Source of the DNA: an uncultured bacterium
GTDB lineage: Bacteria; Actinomycetota; Coriobacteriia; Coriobacteriales; Coriobacteriaceae
Assembly: GCA_905214525.1 (NCBI GenBank)
Contig: CAJMMN010000020.1
Location: 1 to 39,701 of the forward strand
DNA: 39,701 nt
Direction: 5' to 3'
Every line of letters starts with the position of its first letter. The first letter of the stretch is position 1. Shown here in pieces: positions 22,339-29,996 of this stretch. The notes below the pieces were generated by a model. The model searched no databases and was not told where the DNA came from. It saw nothing but the letters and a program-made list of their open reading frames with translations. The translations under genes and the position numbers were made by a program.

Positions 22339-23559
22339 TTACTCAGTCGTCGACGAATTGTCGGTCGAACTCTTGGTGACGCCCTTCAGGCTGACGTTGT
22401 ACGGCACGTCCTTGGGCATGGGGTTAACGGTGATGTCGGCGTCCTTCTTGTACTGCTCCAGCCACTCGCTGTACGCAGTGCTCTCTGCCTGCGTCTTCAC
22501 CACGTTGGAGACATACTTCTTGATGTCCTTGGGCACCTGTTTAATGTCATCGACCTGGCTATCGACATGGAAGTAGTCGGTGCACTTGATGATGTGGTAA
22601 CCATACGTCGACTCGACGACGTCGCTCACGTCGCCCTTGTTAAGGCCTTCGAGCGCCGCCTGATAGCTGTCGACGAAGGTGGTGAGCTTGTCCCAGCCCA
22701 CGTCGCCCTTCTTCTCCTTGGAACCGGTGTCGTCGGAATACTGCTTCACGGCGTCTTCAAAGCTCAGCTCGCCGGAGTTAATCTTGTCCAGGCACTCCTG
22801 CGCCTTGGCCTTGGCGGCAGCCTTGTCCTCGTCGGATGCGTCGGAATCGACCTTGATCAGGATGTTCGACGAGCGGCGGGCATCGTTGTACTTCGACAGG
22901 TTCTCGTTGATGTAATCGACGATCTCGCTGTCCTTGGGCTTGCTGGTGGGCGCCACGGCTTCCTTGAGCTTTTGCTGCGCCAGGCTCTCCTTGAGCGAGC
23001 TCTTATAGGTGTCCTCGGTGTAGCCGTAAGTCTTAAGGGTCTTCTTAAAGGTCTTGGCGCCGCCCGCGCTCTTGCACGCGTCCTTCCAAGCCTTCTCGAC
23101 TTCCTCATCCGACACCGTCACGCCGTTTTCCTTCTGCGCCTGCTGAAGCAGAATCTGCTGCGTGTAGGAGTCGATGAGCTGCTTGCGGTACTTCTTGGGC
23201 GTGAGGTCGTTGTCGACCAGGTACTGTGCCCAGTCCTTGTCCTTGGTGTAGCCATAGGACGTGCGCATGCTCATGATCTGCTTGGTCACGGTGTCCTCGG
23301 TGAGGTTGGTGCCATTGATGGTAGCAGCCACGCCGCCGGTCAGCTTGTAGCCCGAGGTGTCCTCGGCCTGCGACATAAGGCCGGAGCACGCCATCGCCGA
23401 GACGGAAAGCAGCATCGCCAGCACGCCGATGACCACCAGGACGATCTTGACGGTCTTGGACACGTACGTCTTGCGCTGCTTCTTGCGAGAGCTGGAGGCA
23501 GCGTGGGCCTGCTGCTCGGGCGTCGGCGCGGCCTCGGAGTTCTTTTTCTTATTTGCCAT
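22339..23559 (-). CDS. Membrane-anchored PpiC/PrsA-like peptidyl-prolyl isomerase
   Basis: A 406-residue extracytoplasmic foldase. A Lys-rich cytoplasmic N terminus precedes one membrane segment (about 36-57). Cys58 sits in a poor lipobox (SAMAC), so it is probably a type II anchored protein, though a lipoprotein is possible. A SurA-N-like helical region (about 75-210) is followed by a parvulin domain at 228-330, with FEDAVKQYSDDTGSKEKKGDVGW and VESTYGYHIIKCTD. GAAAGG precedes ATG 23559 by 6 nt. A plausible role is the folding of secreted proteins such as the large GH31 enzyme, which is inference. Confidence 0.88.
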   Translation of the reverse strand: MANKKKNSEAAPTPEQQAHAASSSRKKQRKTYVSKTVKIVLVVIGVLAMLLSVSAMACSGLMSQAEDTSGYKLTGGVAATINGTNLTEDTVTKQIMSMRTSYGYTKDKDWAQYLVDNDLTPKKYRKQLIDSYTQQILLQQAQKENGVTVSDEEVEKAWKDACKSAGGAKTFKKTLKTYGYTEDTYKSSLKESLAQQKLKEAVAPTSKPKDSEIVDYINENLSKYNDARRSSNILIKVDSDASDEDKAAAKAKAQECLDKINSGELSFEDAVKQYSDDTGSKEKKGDVGWDKLTTFVDSYQAALEGLNKGDVSDVVESTYGYHIIKCTDYFHVDSQVDDIKQVPKDIKKYVSNVVKTQAESTAYSEWLEQYKKDADITVNPMPKDVPYNVSLKGVTKSSTDNSSTTE

Positions 23560-23627
23560 AGTTGGCCTTTCGCATAACGAATCGAACAAACGCCATTGTG
23601 TCACAACGCAGCCCCCGCGGCACGCTT

Positions 23628-23656
23628 GGTGCATTGGGGATAGGTTAATCTGCACC
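23628..23656 (+). repeat. GGGGATAG-loop hairpin repeat, unit 7
   Basis: Stem GGTGCA / TGCACC around a loop with GGGGATAG. It is directly followed by unit 8, which uses the same stem type. Confidence 0.65.
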
Positions 23657-23661
23657 ATTTT

Positions 23662-23694
23662 GGTGCAAAGGGGACAGCTCTGGCAGCCGGCACC
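23662..23694 (+). repeat. GGGGACAG-loop hairpin repeat, unit 8
   Basis: Stem GGTGC / GCACC with loop GGGGACAG. Its last base touches the stop codon of the EIIA gene (23695). Confidence 0.6.
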
Positions 23695-24159
23695 TTAGAA
23701 GTGACGGCGGATGGCGTCGACCATGCCCTGGGACGTGGTCTGGCCGAGCACATCGGCCGCGACATCCGCGTCCATAAAGATATTCATAAGTGCTTGCAGG
23801 GCCTCGACCTGGCCGCCCGGCTCGGCGATGCCCAGATTGATGACGATCTGCGCCGGCACCGGAGCGCCCATGCCAGCCATAGCGTTAAATGTCACGGGCG
23901 CGGCGGGCTTCACCACCGCGATATAGGGCTTGGCCACAAACCCCGGATCGGTATGCGGAATGGCAATGTTTGCCGCCGGCATGGCAAGACCCGTGGGATA
24001 GGCATCCTCGCGCGTGCGAACGGCGTCGAGCCAACCGTCGGCAATGTAGCCGCGCGGAGCGAGCTCGTCCTCGAGCTGCGCAAACACCTCATCCGGCGTC
24101 GCACACTCCCAATCAAAAAACACCAGCTCAGGCGTAAACAGCGCTTCGTTATCCGCCAT
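23695..24159 (-). CDS. Orphan PTS EIIA protein (fructose/galactitol-type fold)
   Basis: A 154-residue EIIA of the PTS_EIIA_2 family, which accepts phosphate from HPr on His69 in AIPHTDP. The preceding REDAYPTGLAMPAANIAI stretch resembles galactitol-type GatA proteins. No EIIB, EIIC, HPr or sugar enzyme lies nearby, so it may work with components encoded elsewhere or act as a regulatory EIIA (PtsN-like); this is open. GAGAGGTGAG precedes ATG 24159. Confidence 0.85.
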   Translation of the reverse strand: MADNEALFTPELVFFDWECATPDEVFAQLEDELAPRGYIADGWLDAVRTREDAYPTGLAMPAANIAIPHTDPGFVAKPYIAVVKPAAPVTFNAMAGMGAPVPAQIVINLGIAEPGGQVEALQALMNIFMDADVAADVLGQTTSQGMVDAIRRHF

Positions 24160-24177
24160 GCGCTCACCTCTCTCACC

Positions 24178-24206
24178 TAGTCATTCAAGAACGTCCCCGA
24201 TGACTA
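24178..24206 (-). repeat. GGGGACG-loop hairpin repeat, unit 9
   Basis: Minus-strand stem TAGTCAT / ATGACTA with loop GGGGACG. It lies between purN and the EIIA gene. Confidence 0.65.
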
Positions 24207-24209
24207 CCC

Positions 24210-24252
24210 AAAACAAAAGGTGGCCACGCGCGCCTTGGCGCCAATGACCACC
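24210..24252 (-). terminator. Terminator of the purM-purN transcript
   Basis: On the minus strand GGTGGTCA pairs with TGGCCACC (one G-U) around a GC-rich inner stem, followed by TTTTGTTTT, 32 bp after the purN stop. Confidence 0.65.
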
Positions 24253-24284
24253 CTGACCACTCAACTAAATTGTACTGTGCACCG

Positions 24285-24986
24285 CTAGCCGCGAGGCGTG
24301 TCAATTGCGACCTTGCCGCTCTTCAGCACGTGGACGCGGCCGTCGGCGAGCATTTGCACGACCTCGGGATACAGCACGTGCTCAATCGCGTGGATGTGTT
24401 CCTCGAGCGTATCGACATCCCAGCCCTCCTCAACAGCCAGCGCACGCTGAGCGATGATGGGACCGTTGTCGTAGACCTCGTTGGCAAAATGCACGGTCAC
24501 GCCAGTTACCTTGACGCCGCGCGCAAAGGCATCGTCAATCGCATGCGCACCGGTAAAGCTCGGCAGCAGCGCCGGATGCAAGTTGACCACGCGGTTGGGA
24601 AACGCCGCCAGCAGAGGCGTGTGCACCATGCGCATGTAGCCGGCCATGACCACATACTCGCAGCCGCGCTCGAGCAGCTCGTGCGCGATGATCTCGTCGG
24701 CGGCGATGGGGTCGGCATAGACATCCTTGGACAGCGTGAGCGTCTGGATGCCCGCGCGCTCAGCGCGCTGCAAACCCTTAGCCGAAGGACGGCTCGACAC
24801 CACAAGCTCAATCGAAGCGTTGAGCTTGCCGGCGGCGATTAGGTCGATCAGCGCTTGCAGATTGGTGCCGGAGCCGCTGATGAGCACACCGATCTTAAGC
24901 GGCTCGGCCGTATCGGTGCCGGTCGGACGGGTGTAGGGCACAAAGCCCAGGCCCTCGGCGGCAGTCATCTGCTCGTTAGCGCTCAT
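24285..24986 (-). CDS. purN: Phosphoribosylglycinamide formyltransferase
   Basis: Formylates GAR with 10-formyl-tetrahydrofolate, the third step of IMP synthesis. The 233 residues include an unusual N-terminal extension of about 30 residues before the family start KIGVLISGSGTNLQAL (31-46). Other motifs are MAGYMRMVH, NLHPALLPSFTGAHA with the catalytic Asn and His, and VTGVTVHFANEVYDNGPII. The start overlaps the purM end by 11 nt. An in-frame second ATG at Met7 and later starts are possible because no clear SD is seen. Confidence 0.94.
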   Translation of the reverse strand: MSANEQMTAAEGLGFVPYTRPTGTDTAEPLKIGVLISGSGTNLQALIDLIAAGKLNASIELVVSSRPSAKGLQRAERAGIQTLTLSKDVYADPIAADEIIAHELLERGCEYVVMAGYMRMVHTPLLAAFPNRVVNLHPALLPSFTGAHAIDDAFARGVKVTGVTVHFANEVYDNGPIIAQRALAVEEGWDVDTLEEHIHAIEHVLYPEVVQMLADGRVHVLKSGKVAIDTPRG

Positions 24987-26079
24987 CGGAGTACACGACC
25001 TTACCGGAACCCTCGACGCACTCGCCCACGCGGAACGGCTTCTCGCCCAGCGCGACCAGTGCCTCGGTAACCGCGGCCTCGTCCTCGGGGGCGACGATCA
25101 GACACAGGCCGACGCCCATGTTGAAGGTCTTGCATGCCTCGCTGGGCGCAAGCTCGGCCTGGCGCGACACGTAGGTGATGACGGGCGGAACGTCCCAGCC
25201 CATCTCGGCACCGTTGCGGGTGACCACGGCGTCGACGTCATCGGCGAGCGCACGGTTGAGGTTCTCGGTAATACCGCCGCCAGTGATGTGGGCGATGGCG
25301 TGCACGTTGGCGCCGCCGCGCAGCAGCTCCAGGATCGGCTTGACGTAGATGCGCGTGGGGGCCAACAGAGCGTCTGCCAGCGATGCACCGCCGAGCTCCT
25401 CGAGCGGACGGCTCAGCTCCTCGGCCTTAGCGACGGCCTCGGGCGTGCCCGGCTTAACGCCGTCGACGCCAATGACTTTACGCACGAGCGAGTAGCCGTT
25501 GGAGTGCACGCCGGTGGAAGGCAGGCCCAGGATCACATCGCCCGGGCGGACGTTTGCGGGGTCGAGCATCTTGGGACGGTCGACGACGCCCACGGTAAAT
25601 CCGGCAAGGTCGTAGTCGGCAGGAGCCATGACGCCCGGGTGCTCGGCCATCTCACCGCCCACGAGCGCGCAGCCCGCAAGCTTGCAGCCGTCGGCCACAC
25701 CCTTGATAATCTTTGCCATGTGCTCGGCCTCGATGTGACCGATGGCAACGTAGTCCAGGAAGAACAGCGGCTCGGCGCCCGAAGCCAGAATATCGTTGAC
25801 GCACATAGCGACCAGGTCCTGGCCAACCGTCTCGTGACGGTCCATGATCTGGGCGAGCACGAGCTTGGTGCCCACGCCGTCGGTACCGCTAATCAGGATC
25901 GGGTCTTCCATATCCTTGAGCGCGGCGGCCGAGAACAGGCCGCCAAAGCCGCCGATGCCACCGATAACCTCGGAACGGTTAGTGTCCTTGACCATCTGCT
26001 TAATCGCGTCGACGGCGCGGCCGCCCTCGGCGGTGTCGACGCCGGCGTCCTCGTACGTCACATGCTTGCTGTCGCTCAT
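24976..26079 (-). CDS. purM: Phosphoribosylformylglycinamidine cyclo-ligase (AIR synthetase)
   Basis: Closes the imidazole ring of FGAM to AIR with ATP, the fifth step of IMP synthesis. The 367-residue protein shows YEDAGVDTAEGGRAV (9-23), GGFGGLF, the nucleotide motif GTDGVGTKL and the C-terminal GVGLCLIV. AGGAAGG precedes ATG 26079 by 5 nt. It lies between purF (157-bp gap containing a repeat) and purN (overlap). Confidence 0.96.
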   Translation of the reverse strand: MSDSKHVTYEDAGVDTAEGGRAVDAIKQMVKDTNRSEVIGGIGGFGGLFSAAALKDMEDPILISGTDGVGTKLVLAQIMDRHETVGQDLVAMCVNDILASGAEPLFFLDYVAIGHIEAEHMAKIIKGVADGCKLAGCALVGGEMAEHPGVMAPADYDLAGFTVGVVDRPKMLDPANVRPGDVILGLPSTGVHSNGYSLVRKVIGVDGVKPGTPEAVAKAEELSRPLEELGGASLADALLAPTRIYVKPILELLRGGANVHAIAHITGGGITENLNRALADDVDAVVTRNGAEMGWDVPPVITYVSRQAELAPSEACKTFNMGVGLCLIVAPEDEAAVTEALVALGEKPFRVGECVEGSGKVVYSDER

Positions 26080-26197
26080 CTGAGCCTTCCTCTCCCACTA
26101 CCGTGGCGCCGCACGGGCGCCAAACGGTGCTCATAGTTGCGTTCATTTCGGCGCGCGCCATAACAGCACGCGCCGTCATATCAACAAAACAGCAGGT

Positions 26198-26238
26198 AAA
26201 ACCTACCAAAATAAACCTGTCCCCATATGGCAGGTTTT
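26198..26238 (-). repeat. GGGGACAG-loop hairpin repeat, unit 10
   Basis: Minus-strand stem AAAACCTGCC / GGTAGGTTTT with loop GGGGACAG. It overlaps the last two bases of the purF stop codon and lies inside the purF-purM gap, where it could set unequal expression of the two genes. Confidence 0.7.
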
Positions 26239-27907
26239 ATGCCTCGCCGTGCTCCTCTTCCCAGCTGCGGTCGTCGTATTTCTCGATCACGGCGTCGTCG
26301 TCAAAGTGCAGCGGCTTGTCCAGGTTGCGGGGCTTAAAGCCCTCCATAAACTTGTCGCGGCCAAAGCTCTCGGGAATCGCCACGGGGTAGCGGCCGGTAA
26401 AGCACGCATCGCAGTAACCGCCCTTGGGCATGACCTTCAGCAGGCCCTCGACCGAAAGGAAGGCCAGCGAATCGGCGCCGATATACTCGCAAATCTCGTC
26501 GACCGTCTTGTTGGCGCTGATAAGCTGCGACTGCACGTCGGTATCGATACCGTAGAAGCACGGCCAGATGACCTCGGGCGAGTTGATGCGGATATGAATC
26601 TCCTTGGCGCCGGCGTTGCGCAGCATCTTGACGAGCTGCACCATGGTGGTGCCGCGCACGATGGAGTCGTCGATGACGACCAGGCGCTTGCCCTCGATGT
26701 TGTCGCGCAGCGGGTTGAGTTTCATACGCACGCCCATGGCGCGCAACTCCTGCGTAGGCTCGATAAACGTACGGCCCACGTAGCGGTTCTTGATAAGGCC
26801 CTCGCCAAAGGGAATACCGCTCTCGTGCGAATACCCCTCCGCAGGCGGCAGGCCGGAGTCGGGCACGCCGATGACCAGGTCGGCCTCGACAGGCTCCTCA
26901 TGTGCCAGCTGACGACCCATGTCGTAACGGCAGGCATAGACGCTCTTGCCGTTCATGATGGAGTCGGGGCGGGCAAAGTAGACCTGCTCAAAGATGCAGT
27001 TGGCGGGCTCTTCGGCTGCAGGCACGCCCTGCTCGGATACCAGGCCCTCGGCGCTGATGCGCAAGATCTCGCCGGGACGGACGTCACGGACGTACTCGGC
27101 ACCCACGATGTCGAGTGCGCAGGTCTCGGAAGCAACGACCCAGCCGCCGGCGCGCGTGACACGGACGGCGGAGTCGACCGTCGCGGCGCCGTCCTGCGAC
27201 GGCAGCTGCGAAACGGCTGCGGCATCGGCCTGGTCCAGACCCTCGTCCACCAGCTTGCCCAGCACGAGCGGGCGAATGCCGTGTGGATCGCGGAATGCGT
27301 AGAGCGCCTGCTCGTTGATGAGCGTCATGGCGTAGCCGCCGCGCACGAGCTCCATGGTCTTGCGAATACCCTCGCGTAGGTGGCCCGTACGCTGGGTAAA
27401 GTAGCCGATAAGCTTGGTCGCGACCTCGGAATCCGAATTGGAGAGGAACGGCACGCCCAGCTCGATCAGCTGACGGCGCAGCTCGTCGGTGTTGACGAGG
27501 GTGCCGTTGTGCGCGAGCGCGATAATGACGCTATTGATGGTAGAGAGGTGCGGCTGAGAGGCTTCCCAGCTCTTGGCGCCGGCAGTGCCGTAGCGCACAT
27601 GACCCACGGCCAGCTGGCCGGAGAGCGTCGACAGGTCGGCGTTGGAGAACACGCGGTCGAGCAGGCCCAGATCTTTGCGGACCATAACCGTGCCGCCGTC
27701 ACCCACGGCGATTCCAGCCGATTCCTGGCCACGGTGCTGCAGCGCACGCAGGCCAAAGTACGTCAGTCGAGCCACGTCGCGATCGGGTGCCCATACGCCG
27801 AAAATGCCACATTCCTCATGCAGCTGGTCGGAGTCCGGATCATACGTCGACATGGTGTTCACCTGTCCCGCGGCACGCTCGGCCGCGCGGATGGTTTCTT
27901 GAGACAT
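26237..27907 (-). CDS. purF: Amidophosphoribosyltransferase
   Basis: First committed enzyme of purine synthesis: PRPP plus glutamine gives phosphoribosylamine. The 556-residue protein has the glutaminase nucleophile Cys33 in EECGIFG, which implies removal of a propeptide of 32 residues as in the B. subtilis type. Cysteines in NCIFEQVYFARPDS, WPCFYGID and GGYCDACFTGRYP fit the [4Fe-4S] ligands of that type. The PRPP loop is VVIDDSIVRGTT. GAGGGG precedes ATG 27907; an ATG at residue 19 also has a weaker SD and would shorten the propeptide. Confidence 0.95.
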   Translation of the reverse strand: MSQETIRAAERAAGQVNTMSTYDPDSDQLHEECGIFGVWAPDRDVARLTYFGLRALQHRGQESAGIAVGDGGTVMVRKDLGLLDRVFSNADLSTLSGQLAVGHVRYGTAGAKSWEASQPHLSTINSVIIALAHNGTLVNTDELRRQLIELGVPFLSNSDSEVATKLIGYFTQRTGHLREGIRKTMELVRGGYAMTLINEQALYAFRDPHGIRPLVLGKLVDEGLDQADAAAVSQLPSQDGAATVDSAVRVTRAGGWVVASETCALDIVGAEYVRDVRPGEILRISAEGLVSEQGVPAAEEPANCIFEQVYFARPDSIMNGKSVYACRYDMGRQLAHEEPVEADLVIGVPDSGLPPAEGYSHESGIPFGEGLIKNRYVGRTFIEPTQELRAMGVRMKLNPLRDNIEGKRLVVIDDSIVRGTTMVQLVKMLRNAGAKEIHIRINSPEVIWPCFYGIDTDVQSQLISANKTVDEICEYIGADSLAFLSVEGLLKVMPKGGYCDACFTGRYPVAIPESFGRDKFMEGFKPRNLDKPLHFDDDAVIEKYDDRSWEEEHGEA

Positions 27908-27949
27908 GGTATCCCCTCAGAGCCTCGTATTTTTGGCGTTTCCCGCCTT

Positions 27950-27955
27950 ATTATA
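27950..27955 (-). promoter_or_regulatory. Possible -10 box of purF
   Basis: A perfect minus-strand TATAAT lies 43 bp upstream of the purF start, giving a leader of about 36 nt. No good -35 is visible. No purine riboswitch is recognisable in this short leader. Confidence 0.4.
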
Positions 27956-28138
27956 CGCACGGCAAGACAAGCACTCCCGCGCGTGAACAGCGCTTTTTAA
28001 AAGCCCACCGAGCTAATAATCAGTTTTGTTGCCAAACATTTTATCGGTCTGTCCAGTGTAAGTGCCCGCGCCCCCAGATGGCCGCCGCGTCCGCCGTTGG
28101 GGATTACAAAGTTGCAATTGGGACGTTCGTCCTGTCTT

Positions 28139-28167
28139 TTGGCAGGTCGGCGGCGTATCCTTATAAC
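28139..28167 (+). promoter_or_regulatory. Sigma-A-type promoter of the CmpB-like gene
   Basis: TTGGCA (28139-28144), a 17-bp spacer, then TATAAC (28162-28167). The expected start near 28174 gives a leader of about 20 nt before ATG 28194. Confidence 0.6.
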
Positions 28168-28193
28168 CTACAACAAAGCGAGAAAGGTTCTGT

Positions 28194-29423
28194 ATGGATC
28201 GAAACGAACTCGACCCCAGCGTCCCCAGCGCCACGGAGGTCAAGAAGATCCCCCTCATCATTAAGGTGTACGCCGTCCTGTGCATCCTTTCCGGCGTGGG
28301 CACGCTCCCGTCAGTCGCTGCCTTTATGTGGCAGGTCATCACGGCACTTGTTAACGGCAACGCCACCGAAAAGCTCGGCGATAACACGCTCGTCGCAGTC
28401 GGCCTTATCGTCGCCGGCATCATGCTCTCTGCGGCAAGTGCCGTCATCCTAATCATCTTTGGCCTGGACCTTATCAAAAACCAGCGCCGTAACGCCGCCC
28501 GCCTGTCCTACATCCTTATTGCATTCACCGTCGTCGAGCTTTTGGTCGACGTGATGCTCCAGGGCATCGGGCCCTTCCTACTGCGTCCCGCGATCCAGCT
28601 CGGCATCCTTGTTGCACTTTCGGCAACCGTCGACCCCACGCTGCGTCAGGAGCGCGAACTGCAGCGCCGCCTGCAGGAGATGCTCGACCGCGACGCCGCC
28701 GCCGAGGGCATGCTCGGCCGCGATGAAACCGGCGAGGGCTACATCAAGCTCAACTACTTCAACCTGTTCTGGGTGTTCTTTGTCTGCTGCATACTCGGCC
28801 TGATCGCCGAGGACATCTGGCACATGACGGTCGACGACCCGGGCGTCTATCAGAACCGCGCCGGCATGCTGTTTGGCCCCTTCAGCCCCATCTACGGATT
28901 TGGCGCCGTGCTCATGACCATGGTGCTTAACCGCTTCTACAAAAAGAACCCCATCATCATTTTCCTGGTGAGCGCCCTGCTCGGCGCCAGCTTTGAGGTG
29001 TTCGTGGGCTGGTTTATGCAGACCGCGTTTGGCGTGGTCTCGTGGAGCTACTCGCACATAACGCTGTTCGGTTTGCCCGATCCGCTCGTGGTCCTCACGG
29101 GCGGACGCACCTGCACGGGCTTCGCCTGCCTGTGGGGCCTGGGCGGCCTCATCTGGATCAAGCTGCTGCTGCCGAGGCTGCTTAAGCTTATCAACAAGAT
29201 CCCCTGGAAGAGCCGCTACTCGGCCACCGTCATCTTTACCGTTATCATGCTGGTCGACGGCGTCATGACGCTGCAGTCGCTCGACTACTGGTACCAGCGC
29301 GTTAACGGCACGGAGCCGGACATTCCCGTCGCACAGTTCTACGGAGAGCACTTCGATAACGAGTACATGGAAAACCGCTTCCAGAGCATGACCATGAGCC
29401 CCAAGGATGCGACGCGCGTGTAG
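28194..29423 (+). CDS. Membrane protein with C-terminal CmpB-type (putative ABC-transporter type IV) domain
   Basis: A 409-residue polytopic protein of unknown function. The N-terminal half has four hydrophobic helices (about 20-50, 66-92, 102-122, 128-144). A charged coiled segment follows (150-180). The C-terminal domain (about 188-385) has FWVFFVCCILGLIAEDIWHM, NRAGMLFGPFSPIYGFGAVL and the WSYSHITLF region typical of PF06541 (CmpB). Members of that family occur alone in many gut anaerobes with no proven transport role. GAGAAAGG precedes ATG 28194 by 6 nt. It is monocistronic, with a promoter and terminator of its own. Confidence 0.8.
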   Translation: MDRNELDPSVPSATEVKKIPLIIKVYAVLCILSGVGTLPSVAAFMWQVITALVNGNATEKLGDNTLVAVGLIVAGIMLSAASAVILIIFGLDLIKNQRRNAARLSYILIAFTVVELLVDVMLQGIGPFLLRPAIQLGILVALSATVDPTLRQERELQRRLQEMLDRDAAAEGMLGRDETGEGYIKLNYFNLFWVFFVCCILGLIAEDIWHMTVDDPGVYQNRAGMLFGPFSPIYGFGAVLMTMVLNRFYKKNPIIIFLVSALLGASFEVFVGWFMQTAFGVVSWSYSHITLFGLPDPLVVLTGGRTCTGFACLWGLGGLIWIKLLLPRLLKLINKIPWKSRYSATVIFTVIMLVDGVMTLQSLDYWYQRVNGTEPDIPVAQFYGEHFDNEYMENRFQSMTMSPKDATRV

Positions 29424-29443
29424 CGCCCACCGCGCCAAAACGC

Positions 29444-29484
29444 AAAATGCCCGCCGGTATCACACGTACCGGTGGGCATTTTTA
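29444..29484 (+). terminator. Terminator of the CmpB-like gene
   Basis: AAAATGCCCGCCGGTA pairs with TACCGGTGGGCATTTTT (one wobble), followed by T residues 20 bp after the stop. It can also serve the convergent MoaE-like gene, whose stop is at 29513. Confidence 0.85.
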
Positions 29485-29512
29485 TAAACGATCCTTCTAT
29501 CGACGCAAGCCT

Positions 29513-29932
29513 CTACGCCTCGCGCTCGACCTCACTCACGCATTCGTTCTTAATGGTGCCAACGAGCGCCTGCAGCGCATCGACCACGTGCGGGCGAATG
29601 TCCCCGCCGATGAGCACGAGCATGATGTCGTCACCTACGGCAAGCTCGCCGCTTGCCAGCCACACACGCACATAGCCGATACCCGGCATCGCACGCGTCG
29701 CCTCGATAGCAGCCTGCACCTTCTGAGCATCGAAGCCAAACACCATGCCGCCCACCTTATGCCCAGGCGCCACGCCATCGGTCTCGACTCCGCGCACCTC
29801 AGCCTTGGGCGTCGCGCGCACCACACCGTTATGCGTCAGATACATCCCACAGCCTGCCGCCGAAGCATCGGCCTTGGCCTCGCGCAGCCAAGCATCAATC
29901 GAAGGCATCAATTTGCCACTCTCGAGCATCAT
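29513..29932 (-). CDS. MoaE-related protein
   Basis: A 139-residue protein resembling the catalytic subunit of molybdopterin synthase. THNGVVRATPKAEVRG (33-48) matches the GAVVxFxGxVR region only loosely. MPGIGYVRVWLASGELAVGDDIMLVLIGGDIRP matches the H-R-x-G-x-L-x-x-G-D region. The terminal IKNECVSEVE replaces the canonical PxWKKE lysine motif, so activity is uncertain. No moaD, moaA, moaC or molybdoenzyme gene is in the window. GGGAG lies before two consecutive ATGs (29932 and 29929). Confidence 0.6.
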   Translation of the reverse strand: MMLESGKLMPSIDAWLREAKADASAAGCGMYLTHNGVVRATPKAEVRGVETDGVAPGHKVGGMVFGFDAQKVQAAIEATRAMPGIGYVRVWLASGELAVGDDIMLVLIGGDIRPHVVDALQALVGTIKNECVSEVEREA

Positions 29933-29950
29933 TTCTCCCTTACCGTCGTC

Positions 29951-29987
29951 GAGTAGCCAATTTGGGACGGGGCCTTTTTAGCTACTC
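29951..29987 (+). repeat. GGGACGGGG-loop hairpin repeat, unit 11
   Basis: Perfect stem GAGTAGC / GCTACTC with a 23-nt loop that contains GGGACGGGG. It lies 9 bp from the sortase stop codon, between the sortase and MoaE-like genes. Confidence 0.6.
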
Positions 29988-29996
29988 TCGAACAAC

